Assembly (NCBI GenBank): GCA_937916085.1
Contig: CALGGO010000081.1
Location: 1 to 39,325, forward strand
DNA: 39,325 nt
Source: an uncultured Prevotellaceae bacterium
Lineage (GTDB): Bacteria; Bacteroidota; Bacteroidia; Bacteroidales; Muribaculaceae
Direction: 5' to 3'
Shown here one piece after another: positions 7,700 to 16,638 of this stretch. The first letter of the stretch is position 1. Each line of letters opens with the position of its first letter. The notes beneath the pieces are model-generated. The model was not told where the DNA came from and did no database searches. It worked only from the letters and a program-made list of their open reading frames with translations. Both the position numbers and the translations under genes were made by a program.

Positions 7700-9118
7700 A
7701 TGACTGGTGAACAGCGACAACGGCTAAGATATGTCCTCGGCGACTTTGTGTCGTCGAATGTGGCGTGGTTCCTTTTCAACCTGATGCGTTACAAGTTGGG
7801 GTTTGTGAAGGGCGGGTGGCTGTCGTTGCAGTCGTTCCTCATGTCGGAGAATGTGATATATGGGCAGGTGCTGTTCCCGCTGCTCATGATGTTTGTGTAT
7901 TATCTCTCGGGCTATTACAATGTGCCTTACCGCAAGTCGCGCTTGCAGGAGTTCATTATCACACTGCTGAGTGCCGTGTGCAACAGCTTCCTGATAATTC
8001 TTATTGCGCTCATCAACGATATGGTGGAGAGGCGCACCGAGAACTATGAGGTGATATTCCTTCTCGTGGGCATGCTGTTCTTTGTGGTGTATTTTGTGAG
8101 ATTGCTGATTACCAATGCCGTCACGCGCCGCATCAGGAACGGCCAGTTACAGTTCCGAGCGTTGATAGTGGGCAGTGGCGCCTCGGGATTCTCGTTCTAT
8201 CAGCGCTTGAAGAAGAACATCAACACCTTTGGCTACGACGTGGTGGGCTTTGTGGAACTTCCTGGCGAAAATAGGGTGAAGGATATAGTGCTGCCAATCT
8301 ATGCCTTTGATGACATCGTGCAGGTGTGCAAGGATCATCAGGTGAGCGAGGTGATAGTGGTTCCCACTAAGCAGAACATGGAGCAGATGCTGGCGATTAT
8401 CGACCGCCTCTACACATTGAATGTTCCCATCAAGATGACACCCGACAAGAAGAACGTGTTCATGTCGCGCGCAAGGTTCAGCAACCTTTATGGCGAACCG
8501 CTGGTGGATGTTGGCGGCAGCACCATGAGCGAGGGCGGTAAGAACATCAAACGTGTGATGGACATCGTGGTGTCGGCGATAATGATGGTGTTGCTGCTGC
8601 CGGTGTATCTTACCGTGTCGATACTCATAAAGCTCGACTCAAGAGGTTCCATCATCTTCTCGCAGGAGCGTGTGGGATATCACAATAAGACCTTCAAAAT
8701 CTATAAGTTCCGATCTATGGTTGCCGATGCCGAGAAAGACAACAATCCCCAGTTGTCGAGTGCCGATGACCCACGCATCACGCGTCTGGGGCATGTGCTG
8801 CGCAAGTTCCGCATCGACGAGCTGCCACAGTTCTGGAACGTGCTCAAAGGCGACATGTCGCTCGTGGGTCCGCGTCCCGAGCGTCAGTTCTACATCGATC
8901 AGATAGTGGCTCGCAAGCCCTCCTATCTACTTGTGCATCAGGTGCGTCCAGGCATCACGTCGATGGGTCAGGTGAAATTTGGCTACGCTCGCAATGTAGA
9001 TGAGATGCTCGAGCGTCTCGATTACGACCTGCTATACATTGAGAACATGTCGCTCTTGAATGACGTCAAGATTCTTGCTTACACCTTAAAAATCGTTGTT
9101 ACTGGCAAGGGAGTGTGA
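7700..9118 (+). CDS. Polyprenyl-phosphate glycosylphosphotransferase (WcaJ/WbaP-like sugar transferase)
   Basis: 472 aa. Four to five hydrophobic segments in residues 1-140, a Rossmann-like region (about 150-260, opening FRALIVGSGASGF) and a C-terminal bacterial sugar transferase domain (about 275-472). The latter shows VKRVMDI-type entry helix, SQERVGYHNKTFKIYKFRSM, RKFRIDELPQFWNVLKGDMS and LVGPRPE, the conserved catalytic text. It transfers a sugar-1-phosphate to undecaprenyl phosphate, the first committed step of an exopolysaccharide, O-antigen or glycoprotein glycan. No other glycan genes are adjacent, so it may act as a lone initiating enzyme, for example for general protein O-glycosylation (inference). 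It is translationally linked to the ClC gene by a stop/start overlap. Confidence 0.9.
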   Translation: MTGEQRQRLRYVLGDFVSSNVAWFLFNLMRYKLGFVKGGWLSLQSFLMSENVIYGQVLFPLLMMFVYYLSGYYNVPYRKSRLQEFIITLLSAVCNSFLIILIALINDMVERRTENYEVIFLLVGMLFFVVYFVRLLITNAVTRRIRNGQLQFRALIVGSGASGFSFYQRLKKNINTFGYDVVGFVELPGENRVKDIVLPIYAFDDIVQVCKDHQVSEVIVVPTKQNMEQMLAIIDRLYTLNVPIKMTPDKKNVFMSRARFSNLYGEPLVDVGGSTMSEGGKNIKRVMDIVVSAIMMVLLLPVYLTVSILIKLDSRGSIIFSQERVGYHNKTFKIYKFRSMVADAEKDNNPQLSSADDPRITRLGHVLRKFRIDELPQFWNVLKGDMSLVGPRPERQFYIDQIVARKPSYLLVHQVRPGITSMGQVKFGYARNVDEMLERLDYDLLYIENMSLLNDVKILAYTLKIVVTGKGV

Positions 9119-10953
9119 TGAACAGTTACGGCAAGGTAAATAAGACAACTGATGAGCCTGAGGAGCGAGGCACATCGCGGTGGCTTGCGGCAGTGCGCCG
9201 TTGGCGTGAGAATCACATCAAGGAGAAGACCTTTGTGGTGATGCTCGCCCTCGTGGTAGGTGCCGTCTCGGGACTTGCCGCTGTGCTGCTCAAGTTCCTC
9301 ATTGCCTTCATTGCCGGCGTGCTCACCAAGCATGTGCGCATCGCTGGCGGCAACTACGAATATCTGGTGTTCCCTATCGTGGGCATTTTGCTTGCGGGGA
9401 TGTATGTGCGCTATGTCATCAAGGATGATATCTATCATGGTGTGACGCGTGTGCTCTATGCCATCGCCCAGCGCAAGAGCAGGTTAAAGCCCCACAATAT
9501 GTATGCCTCGCTGGTGTCGTCGTCAGTGACCATAGGCTTCGGCGGCTCGGTGGGTGCCGAGGGTCCTATCGTCTTTACTGGCGCTGCCATAGGGTCAAAT
9601 CTTGGGCAGTTTTTCAGGCTTTCTCCCCAAACCCTCATGCTCCTCGTGGGATGCGGTGCTGCGGCGGGTATCGCCGGCATTTTCAAGGCTCCCATCGCGG
9701 GAGTGCTGTTCACCATCGAGGTGCTGCTCATCGACCTCAACTCACGGTCGGTGGTGCCTCTGATTATCGCTTCGGTGACTGGTGCCACTGTCGCCTATGC
9801 CTTCACGGGCTACAACGTGGAGTTCTTCTTCTCGCAGAGCGAGCCGTTTTTCACATCTCGCATTCCGTTTGTGATTTTGCTGGGATTGTTCTGTGGCTTT
9901 GTCTCTTTCTATTTCAACAAGACGATAGAGATGATGGAGAACATGTTTGCCCGCATCACCAATCACTGGGTGCGTTTCGCTATAGGTGCGGTGGTTCTCA
10001 GCTCCCTCATCTTCCTCTTCCCGGCGCTCTACGGCGAGGGCTATGGTGCTATCAACAGCCTGCTCAACGGCGATGTGAAACCGCTATTCGACAACAGCAT
10101 CTTCTACGGCTACCACAGCAATGTGTGGTGGGCAGTAGGCCTAGTGGGCTGCCTATGTTTCACAAAAGTGTTTGCCACCAGTGCCACCAATGGCGGTGGC
10201 GGAGTGGGTGGTACGTTCGCCCCCTCGTTGTATGTTGGTTGCATGGCGGGCTTCTTCTTCGCCTTCCTGCTCAACACTTTGGGTGTTGTGGATCAGAGTT
10301 TGCCCCTGTCAATCAAGAACTTTGCTTTGCTTGGTATGGCAGCTGTGATGGCTGGTGTGATGCATGCTCCGCTCATGGCAATCTTCCTCACCGCCGAGAT
10401 GACTGGTGGCTATCAGCTGTTCTTGCCGTTGCTTATCGTCTCAGTTGTGTCCTATCTCACTTCGCGCATCCTGTTGCCCTACGGCATCTATTCTCGCCGC
10501 CTGGCAAAGCGTGGCGAGCTACTCACGCACCACAAGGACAAGTCGGTGCTCACACTGCTTAAAATTGATAGCGTGATAGAGACCGATTTCATCCCTGTCA
10601 ATCCCAAGATGAGCCTCAAGGAGATGGTTGACGTGATAGCGCAGAGCTCTCGCAACCTGTTCCCCGTCACTGATGAGGGTGGCCGTCTTCTTGGCGTGGT
10701 GCTTCTCGACGATATTCGCAACATCATGTTCCGTCCCGACCTTTACAGGAGAATTTACGTGGAGCGGTTCATGTCATCGCCTCCGGCGGTGATCGAGGTG
10801 GGCACACCTATGGAGCAGGTGATGAAGACTTTTGACGAGACCAAGGCATGGAACCTCCCTGTGGTGGAGGACGGGAAATATGTGGGCTTCGTCTCCAAAT
10901 CAAAGATTTTCAACTCCTACCGCAAACTGCTCAAGCACTACAGCTACGATTAA
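9118..10953 (+). CDS. ClC-family chloride channel/transporter with C-terminal CBS pair
   Basis: The ATG at 9118 overlaps the upstream stop by one base (TGATG); a GTG at 9115 is also in frame. 611 aa from 9118: a ClC membrane core (about 37-465) and two CBS motifs (about 480-611). Landmarks: GAEGP (146-150) with the gating Glu148, GTFAP (364-368) and the pore Tyr457 (IYS). Two positions differ from the E. coli H+/Cl- exchanger: the GSGIP segment reads YHGVT (106-110), and the internal proton glutamate Glu203 is Val202, after Glu201 (LFTIEVLL). In animal CLCs, Val at this site goes with channels rather than exchangers. Coupling and ion selectivity here are therefore open. CBS domains suggest nucleotide regulation. 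Confidence 0.9.
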   Translation: MNSYGKVNKTTDEPEERGTSRWLAAVRRWRENHIKEKTFVVMLALVVGAVSGLAAVLLKFLIAFIAGVLTKHVRIAGGNYEYLVFPIVGILLAGMYVRYVIKDDIYHGVTRVLYAIAQRKSRLKPHNMYASLVSSSVTIGFGGSVGAEGPIVFTGAAIGSNLGQFFRLSPQTLMLLVGCGAAAGIAGIFKAPIAGVLFTIEVLLIDLNSRSVVPLIIASVTGATVAYAFTGYNVEFFFSQSEPFFTSRIPFVILLGLFCGFVSFYFNKTIEMMENMFARITNHWVRFAIGAVVLSSLIFLFPALYGEGYGAINSLLNGDVKPLFDNSIFYGYHSNVWWAVGLVGCLCFTKVFATSATNGGGGVGGTFAPSLYVGCMAGFFFAFLLNTLGVVDQSLPLSIKNFALLGMAAVMAGVMHAPLMAIFLTAEMTGGYQLFLPLLIVSVVSYLTSRILLPYGIYSRRLAKRGELLTHHKDKSVLTLLKIDSVIETDFIPVNPKMSLKEMVDVIAQSSRNLFPVTDEGGRLLGVVLLDDIRNIMFRPDLYRRIYVERFMSSPPAVIEVGTPMEQVMKTFDETKAWNLPVVEDGKYVGFVSKSKIFNSYRKLLKHYSYD

Positions 10954-10954
10954 A

Positions 10955-11165
10955 TTAATGCAGAATGCATAATTCACAATTCACAATGCATAATTCACAA
11001 TGCGGAATGCACAATGCGGAATGCGGAATGCACAATGCAGAATGCAGAATGCAGAATGCGGAATGCGGAATGCAGAATGCGGAATGCAGAATTAAGAATG
11101 TACAATGCTCAATTTGGAAATTCTAGATAATCTAGTAAGTCTAGAATTTCTAGAATATCTAGAAA
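10955..11165 (+). repeat. GAATGC/CACAAT-type tract followed by TCTAGA-type tract before fmt
   Basis: From 10955 to about 11104 short words AATGCAGAATGC, GGAATGC, CACAATGC and AATTCACAATGC are repeated with variations. From 11116 to 11165 a TCTAGAATTTCTAGA-type run follows and stops 11 nt before the true fmt start. The second run is open in the fmt frame and creates a false 24-residue N-terminal extension from 11105. Confidence 0.85.
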
Positions 11166-11176
11166 AATATAAAAAA

Positions 11177-12205
11177 ATGATATCTAAAGACGACCTGAGA
11201 ATAGTGTTTTTTGGAACTCCCGATTTCGCGGTCGAGAGCTTGCGGCGCCTCGTAGAGGGCGGTTATAACATAGTGGGCGTGGTGACAATGCCCGACAAGA
11301 TTGCCGGTCGCGGGCACCGCTTGATACAGAGCGCGGTGAAGCAGTATGCCGTGGAGCAGGGACTTCACCTCATGCAGCCCGAGCGCCTTAAGGACGAGGC
11401 ATTTGTCGAGGAGTTACGGTCGCTCAACGCGCAGCTGCACATCGTCATAGCCTTCCGTATGCTCCCCGAGGTGGTGTGGGCGATGCCGCCACTGGGCACC
11501 TTTAACCTGCACGCATCGCTGCTGCCCAAGTATCGTGGCGCGGCGCCTATCAACTGGGCGGTGATGAACGGCGACACCACGACTGGTGTTACCACGTTTT
11601 TCCTCAAACACGAGATAGATACTGGCGACGTTATTCAGCAGCAGGCTATCGAGATAGGGCGCACCGACAATGTGGAGACCGTCCACGACCGTCTGATGAT
11701 GCTTGGCGCTGGCATGGTAATCGACACCGTTGACGCCATCATCGCTGGCACGGTGAAGCCCATTCCTCAGGACCAGATGCTTACCGCTGGCGAGCAGCCC
11801 ACGCCGGCACCCAAAATCTTCACAGAGACATGCCGCATCGACTGGAGCCGTCCCGCCGAGCAGCTCTATAACCACATTCGCGGACTCTCGCCTTATCCCG
11901 CCGCCTGGAGCGAGATAATCGACGCCGATGGTAATGCCCTACACGTCAAGATTTTCGCCACTAGCGAACCCATGACAAATAATGGGGTACAGGATAACTC
12001 TCCCTCTAAGCTAGAGGGGGTAGGGGGGAGTATGATAAACCATGGCTCTGTGCCAGGCACTATCACCGCCGACGGCAAGCGCCTCGTGGTGGCTTGCGGC
12101 GATGGCGCGCTCGAAATCCTCTCGTTGCAGCTCTCGGGCAAGCGCCGCATGCCGGCAGCCGATTTCATGCGAGGCTTCAACCTAGACGGCTGCCGCTTCG
12201 CGTAA
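11177..12205 (+). CDS. fmt: Methionyl-tRNA formyltransferase
   Basis: Start set at 11177 (MISKDDLRIVFFGTPDFAV), because the longer frame from 11105 only translates a repeat tract. 342 aa. The N-terminal hydrolase domain has FFGTPDFAV, FNLHASLLPKYRGAAPI with the catalytic Asn/His, and NGDTTTGVTTFFL...EIDTGDVI with the catalytic Asp. The C-terminal OB-like domain ends with VPGTITADGKRLVVACGDGA and ILSLQLSGKRRM. The enzyme formylates Met-tRNAi with 10-formyl-THF. Between two C-terminal strands (about residues 271-286) there is an in-frame insertion, NSPSKLEGVGGS, encoded by a palindromic repeat at 11997-12031. The loop is surface-exposed in known structures, so the enzyme is probably functional. 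Confidence 0.94.
   Translation: MISKDDLRIVFFGTPDFAVESLRRLVEGGYNIVGVVTMPDKIAGRGHRLIQSAVKQYAVEQGLHLMQPERLKDEAFVEELRSLNAQLHIVIAFRMLPEVVWAMPPLGTFNLHASLLPKYRGAAPINWAVMNGDTTTGVTTFFLKHEIDTGDVIQQQAIEIGRTDNVETVHDRLMMLGAGMVIDTVDAIIAGTVKPIPQDQMLTAGEQPTPAPKIFTETCRIDWSRPAEQLYNHIRGLSPYPAAWSEIIDADGNALHVKIFATSEPMTNNGVQDNSPSKLEGVGGSMINHGSVPGTITADGKRLVVACGDGALEILSLQLSGKRRMPAADFMRGFNLDGCRFA
11997..12031 (+). repeat. Palindromic repeat inserted in frame in fmt
   Basis: CCCTCTA (12002-12008) pairs with TAGAGGG (12012-12018) around AGC, flanked by ACTC and GAGT. G-runs on the right side (GGGGGTAGGGGGGAG) contrast with the surrounding coding sequence. The frame is kept, adding about a dozen residues to the Fmt C-terminal domain. 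Confidence 0.7.
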
Positions 12206-12287
12206 GTCTCATGCGGTTCTTTTAAGACGATTAAGGACAATAATTAATAACGCTACGTGTGGGGATGTGTCAAAATTCTGGTTTTGT

Positions 12288-12383
12288 GCGCTTCGCGCAG
12301 AAATCGAACAAATCATTCCAAATCTTTCAAAAATATTATTTGTTTGATTTGTATTAGATTTGATAGATTTCTGCCCGAAGGGC
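12288..12383. repeat. Inverted repeat with GC-rich hairpin tips
   Basis: The arm at 12288-12305 (hairpin GCGC-TTC-GCGC then AGAAATC) is repeated in inverted orientation at 12366-12383 (GATTTCT then hairpin GCCC-GAA-GGGC). Fifteen of 18 positions pair. Each tip is itself a 4-bp hairpin, and the tips differ by paired changes that keep the stem. Confidence 0.6.
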
Positions 12384-12576
12384 ACTTCATGCGGCAAGGG
12401 TCTCAGCCGTAGGCATGTCCTTATGTCTAATCTATGCGTGATGGGATGAGGGCGATAATTCAGCATTCCGCATTATTAAAGCTCATCGCGGGCTAAGCAT
12501 TATCCTTTTTTTGATTTTTTTTGAAAAAAAGGAAAGATTTTTCTCTTTTTATCGCTGTTGTTGGGAAATTTATGTC

Positions 12577-12584
12577 TATCTTTG
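12577..12584 (+). promoter_or_regulatory. -7 box TATCTTTG of the sppA promoter
   Basis: TATCTTTG with a TTG at 12558-12560 (16-nt spacer, slightly short). This is the only Bacteroidetes-type promoter found between fmt and sppA and probably drives the sppA-lpxK-pnp run. Confidence 0.55.
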
Positions 12585-12696
12585 TAGATTGCATAGCAGG
12601 TGTGGCTTGCTGTGCAGGTGATTTATGTTGAACAAATTTACTGTTATTGACTCTTAATAAAAGGGTTAAATAGCTTATAATAAAACGATTATAGTT

Positions 12697-14484
12697 ATGT
12701 TGAAAAAATTCTTCTTGGTAGTGTGCGGTTCCTTTGTAGGCAGTTTCTTGGCCTTGGTATTTTTCACGCTGACCGCCGTTCTTATGAGTTTTGTGATTTT
12801 TAGTTCAATGTCCAATACTATGGGCGGTAAGTGTGAGAAAAATTCCATTCTTTACATCCGTCTCGATGGTGAGCTCAACGAACGTTCTACAGAGATGAGC
12901 CAAATGATGGCAATGGTCAAGGGCGATGATGAAGGTCAAGACTTGAGCACTCTTATCAAGAGCCTAAAGTTGGCAAAGAACAACGACAATATCGATGGCG
13001 TGTATCTCGATTGCCGTGGCATGGCGTCGGGCATGTCGTCGCTCTATGAGCTCAGGAATGCCCTTATCGACTTCAAGAAGAGCAAGAAGTTTGTATATGC
13101 CTTTGGCGACGAAGGAATCATGCAGAGCGACTATTACCTTGCATCGGTAGCCGACAGCATCTTCCTCAATCCCGAAGGCTCGGTTGACGTGCATGGCCTC
13201 GGTGCCTCCACCCCCTACTTGAAAGGTCTTCTCGACAAGATAGGAGTTGAGATGCAGGTAGTGCGCGTGGGCACCTTCAAGAGTGCCGTGGAGCCTTATA
13301 TGCTCAACGAGATGAGCGATGCCAACCGCGAACAGCAAGAGCATTACCTGGGAAGCCTTTGGGGAGTGCTCTCAAAGGATATGGCAGAGTCGCGAAAAAT
13401 CGCTCCTGAGACATTCAATCAGCTTACCGACAGCCTGATGCTGACGATGGGCTCTGAAGAGTTGCTTAAAAACAAGATTGTTGACCACCTGTGTTACCGC
13501 ACCGAGATGGAGGACAAACTGCGTCGCAAGACCGATGTGGAGATGAAAGACGACTTGAGGCTTATCACTCCAAGTGAGCTGATACTCACCGACAATGAGG
13601 TTAAAGTTGGAGACAAACAAATTGCCGTGCTCTATGCCACTGGAGAGATCGACGGCTCTACCTCTGTGCCAGGCATGGGTGAGGAGGGCATCGACAGCGA
13701 GTCACTGTCGGCAACCATAAGGGAGCTGCAATATGACGATAATGTTAAGGGCTTGGTGCTGCGTGTCAATTCACCTGGTGGCAGCGCCTTTGGCAGCGAA
13801 GTGATTTGGAAAGCTATCGAAGACTTCAAGAAGAGCGGCAAGCCCGTGGCAGTGTCGATGAGCGACTATGCCGCCTCGGGAGGTTATTACATCTCTTCGG
13901 GGGCACAGCGCATCTTTGCCGAGCCCACGACCATCACAGGTAGTATAGGCATCTTTGGCGTAATGCCTAATGCCAGCAAATTTATCAATAACACCCTTGG
14001 GGTGAAAATTGAGGAAGTGACAACCAACAAGAACGCCATCGCTGGAACAATCTATAAACCCTTGACCGAGCAGCAAAAGGCTGCTTTACAGCGCATGGTG
14101 GAGCGGGGCTATGACCTCTTCACGCGTCGCTGTGCTGAGGGTCGCAAGGTGTCGCAAGACTCCATCAAGTCGATTGCCGAGGGACGTGTGTGGGATGGCA
14201 TTACCGCCAAGAACATAGGTCTTGTTGATGAGTTTGGTGGCTTGCAGGCGGCTATCGACTGGGTGGCAAAGAAAGCCAATCTTGGCGATGACTACTCCAT
14301 CACCACTCTTCCTGAAACGGAGATGAGTTTCAAATCCATCTTAGGACAGATGGCGCGCTCAAATGTCGAGGCCGACATGCAGCGCCGCATGGGCATGTTC
14401 TACACCTACTATGAGCAGCTGCAAGCCATCTTGAATAGGGATCAGGTGCTGTGTATCATGGAACCAGTAGAGATAGATTTCTAG
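12697..14484 (+). CDS. sppA: Signal peptide peptidase SppA, 67K type
   Basis: 595 aa with one N-terminal membrane anchor (about 5-37) and two tandem S49 peptidase domains, the long enterobacterial-type architecture. The catalytic dyad is visible: Lys195 in VGTFKSAVEPYM of the first domain and the nucleophile Ser394 in SDYAASGGYYISSGA of the second, preceded by LRVNSPGGSAFGSEVIW. SppA degrades leftover signal peptides in the membrane. It is followed by lpxK, a purine nucleoside phosphorylase and thiL on the same strand; this run looks like a Bacteroidales gene neighbourhood (from memory, not checked). The start ATG at 12697 gives a standard anchor. Confidence 0.94.
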   Translation: MLKKFFLVVCGSFVGSFLALVFFTLTAVLMSFVIFSSMSNTMGGKCEKNSILYIRLDGELNERSTEMSQMMAMVKGDDEGQDLSTLIKSLKLAKNNDNIDGVYLDCRGMASGMSSLYELRNALIDFKKSKKFVYAFGDEGIMQSDYYLASVADSIFLNPEGSVDVHGLGASTPYLKGLLDKIGVEMQVVRVGTFKSAVEPYMLNEMSDANREQQEHYLGSLWGVLSKDMAESRKIAPETFNQLTDSLMLTMGSEELLKNKIVDHLCYRTEMEDKLRRKTDVEMKDDLRLITPSELILTDNEVKVGDKQIAVLYATGEIDGSTSVPGMGEEGIDSESLSATIRELQYDDNVKGLVLRVNSPGGSAFGSEVIWKAIEDFKKSGKPVAVSMSDYAASGGYYISSGAQRIFAEPTTITGSIGIFGVMPNASKFINNTLGVKIEEVTTNKNAIAGTIYKPLTEQQKAALQRMVERGYDLFTRRCAEGRKVSQDSIKSIAEGRVWDGITAKNIGLVDEFGGLQAAIDWVAKKANLGDDYSITTLPETEMSFKSILGQMARSNVEADMQRRMGMFYTYYEQLQAILNRDQVLCIMEPVEIDF

Positions 14485-14520
14485 GTCGTTGGTCGTTTAT
14501 CGTTTGTGCGTAAACTGCTA

Positions 14521-14569
14521 TCAACACTCTACTCACCACTCTCAACTCTTACCTCTAAACTCTACACTG
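14521..14569 (+). repeat. CTCTCAACTCT-type degenerate repeat before lpxK
   Basis: A run of pyrimidine-rich words (CAACACTCT, ACTCACCACT, CTCAACTCT, TACCTCTAAACTCT) ends 8 nt before the lpxK start codon. It differs in sequence from the other tracts but sits in the same position relative to a gene. Confidence 0.6.
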
Positions 14570-14576
14570 TTAATAA

Positions 14577-15695
14577 ATGGATCTTGACAACATAAAACGA
14601 ATCAGCCGCAAGGTGCTTCTCGGAACCGAGAAGGTGCTGCTCACACCCCTGTCATGGGGCTATGGCGCTGGCGTGTGGATGAGAAACACGGCTTTCAACA
14701 TGGGCATTCTCAAAGAGGAGTCGTTTGAGGTGCCTGTTGTGTCGATAGGCAATGTCACTGTGGGGGGGACAGGCAAGACTCCTCACGTGGAATATATTGT
14801 CTCTAGACTTGGAAGACGCTACAACATCGCCGTCTTGAGCCGTGGCTACAAGCGTCGCACCAAAGGCTTCGTGATGGCAAGTGATAACCTCACTCCCGTT
14901 GACCTGGGCGACGAACCTTATCAAATTTACCATAAATTCCGTGGGCTTATTGATGTGGCGGTGTGTGAGAACCGTCGCAAGGGCATCGAGACTTTATTGA
15001 AAATCAATCCCGACATAGACCTCATCATCCTTGACGACGCTCTTCAGCATCGTTATGTGAAACCTAAGGTAAATGTGGTGATGATAGACTACAACCGTCC
15101 GCCTTTTGAAGACAAGCTCCTGCCGCTGGGACAGCTGCGTGAGCCGGCTCACCGCATCCTCAAGTGCGACATGGTGGTGGTGACCAAGTGCCCCGACGAC
15201 GTGAAGCCTGTGGACCTGCGCATGTTTAAGGAGCATCTGGAGCTGTTCAAATATCAGCAGCTGTATTTCTCCAAGATACGCTATGGCGCTCCCGAGCCGG
15301 TGTTCCCCATTGGCAACCCCGAGCTCACGTCGCTCAACTGGCTCGACAAGGACGACCTGCTGCTGGGTGTCGCCGGCATCGCTAATCCTCGTCCCTTCAC
15401 TAAGTACTTGAAGCAGTTTGGCACCCGCCTCAAGGTGATTCATTACGATGACCACCACACCTACACACGCAAAGATTTCAATTACATCTTCAAGGTGCTT
15501 AAAGAACTTGAGGGCACCCATAAGTACATAATCACCACCGAGAAAGATGCGGTGCGCATCCTTAACAGCCCCTATTTCCCTCCCACCTGTCGCGACATGA
15601 TTTATTTCATTCCTATTCAGGCCGACTTCCTCAATTATGAGGACCGCGACTTCATCTATGAGTTGCAGACTTTAATCTCGGCTCACGAAGATTAG
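14577..15695 (+). CDS. lpxK: Tetraacyldisaccharide 4'-kinase
   Basis: 372 aa. An N-terminal membrane-associated helix (about 20-40) precedes the P-loop GNVTVGGTGKT (59-69 region), followed by VLSRGYKRRTKGF and LDDALQHRYVKP, which hold conserved LpxK residues including the DDxxQH motif. LpxK phosphorylates the 4' position of the tetraacyl disaccharide to make lipid IVA, so the organism makes lipid A. The start lies 92 nt after sppA, across a repeat tract. Confidence 0.94.
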   Translation: MDLDNIKRISRKVLLGTEKVLLTPLSWGYGAGVWMRNTAFNMGILKEESFEVPVVSIGNVTVGGTGKTPHVEYIVSRLGRRYNIAVLSRGYKRRTKGFVMASDNLTPVDLGDEPYQIYHKFRGLIDVAVCENRRKGIETLLKINPDIDLIILDDALQHRYVKPKVNVVMIDYNRPPFEDKLLPLGQLREPAHRILKCDMVVVTKCPDDVKPVDLRMFKEHLELFKYQQLYFSKIRYGAPEPVFPIGNPELTSLNWLDKDDLLLGVAGIANPRPFTKYLKQFGTRLKVIHYDDHHTYTRKDFNYIFKVLKELEGTHKYIITTEKDAVRILNSPYFPPTCRDMIYFIPIQADFLNYEDRDFIYELQTLISAHED

Positions 15696-15770
15696 AGGGA
15701 AGTTCGTTTCTTAACGAAAGAATTAACGCGCTTATTAACTTATTGACTAACCATAATACATTAAAACATT

Positions 15771-16613
15771 ATGTCTAAAGAAATTAATTGGCTAGAAAAA
15801 ATCCAAGAGACAGCTACCTTCCTCAAGGAGAAAGTGGGCGGTGAGATGCCTAAAGTAGCTATCGTGCTTGGCTCGGGATTGGGAAACCTCGCCGAGAAAA
15901 TCGACATCAAAGTTGCTATTCCTTACAGTGAGATACCAAACTTCCCCGTAAGCACCGTTGAGGGTCACAAGGGACAGCTCATCTTTGGCACGCTAGGCAA
16001 GAAATATGTCATGGCGATGCAGGGACGCTTTCACTACTATGAGGGCTACTCGATGAAAGAGGCCACTTTCCCCATCCGCGTGATGAAGGCCATTGGTGTT
16101 AAGGTGCTGTGCGTGAGCAATGCCGCTGGCGGCATGAATCCCGACTTCCGCGTGGGCGACGTGATGCTTATCACCGACCACATCAACCTCTTCCCCGACC
16201 ATCCCTTGCGCGGCAAGAACTACAACGAGCTAGGTCCACGCTTCCCAGCTATGAATGAGGCCTACAGCCACCGCATCCTCGACTTGGCACGCAAGATTGC
16301 CAAAAAGAACAAGGTGAGATTGATGGAAGGCGTGTATGTGGGTACTCAAGGTCCCACCTTTGAGACACCATCGGAGTATCGCTACTTCTACCGCATTGGC
16401 GGCGACGCGGTGGGCATGAGCACTGTGCCCGAGGTGATAGTGGCACGCCATGCCGATATAGAGGTGTTTGGTTTGAGCGTCATCACCGACCTCGGCGGCG
16501 AGGGCATCTTCGTTGACGTCTCGCACGAGGAAGTGCAGCAGGCTGCAACTAAAGCCGAGCCTATCATGACCCTGATGGTGCAAGAGGTCATCAACAACCT
16601 CGACGAGGTGTGA
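15771..16613 (+). CDS. punA: Purine nucleoside phosphorylase (trimeric, PNP-I type)
   Basis: 280 aa, usual length for the trimeric family. Motifs: VLGSGLGNLAEKI (phosphate binding), TVEGHKGQLIFG, MQGRFHYYEGYSM, VSNAAGGMNPDFRVGDVMLI, TQGPTFETPSEYRY and VGMSTVPEVIVARH, all characteristic. It cleaves purine (deoxy)nucleosides with phosphate, giving base and ribose-1-phosphate for salvage. The next gene is separated by a hairpin and a possible promoter. Confidence 0.93.
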   Translation: MSKEINWLEKIQETATFLKEKVGGEMPKVAIVLGSGLGNLAEKIDIKVAIPYSEIPNFPVSTVEGHKGQLIFGTLGKKYVMAMQGRFHYYEGYSMKEATFPIRVMKAIGVKVLCVSNAAGGMNPDFRVGDVMLITDHINLFPDHPLRGKNYNELGPRFPAMNEAYSHRILDLARKIAKKNKVRLMEGVYVGTQGPTFETPSEYRYFYRIGGDAVGMSTVPEVIVARHADIEVFGLSVITDLGGEGIFVDVSHEEVQQAATKAEPIMTLMVQEVINNLDEV

Positions 16614-16638
16614 AAGTCTTAATTGATTAGATTAAAAT

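Larger units (their letters stand above)
12206..12696. other. 491-nt gene-free region with inverted repeat and sppA promoter
   Basis: No credible gene. It contains an inverted repeat (12288-12383), a short CAGCATTCCGCATTATTA remnant of the GAATGC family at about 12463-12480, A/T-rich runs at 12500-12550, and a promoter-like TATCTTTG at 12577-12584 that leaves a leader of about 105 nt before sppA. I see no terminator with a good T run after fmt. Confidence 0.6.

Noticed and set aside
9651..10562. 303-codon plus-strand frame inside the ClC gene
   Set aside because: Out-of-frame shadow of a gene with all ClC motifs; its Cys/Trp/His-rich translation is typical of a shifted frame.
12206..12696. 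Riboswitch in the leader of sppA
   Set aside because: The visible structure is a repeat-type inverted repeat lying upstream of the promoter, not in the transcript, and no known aptamer motif is recognised.
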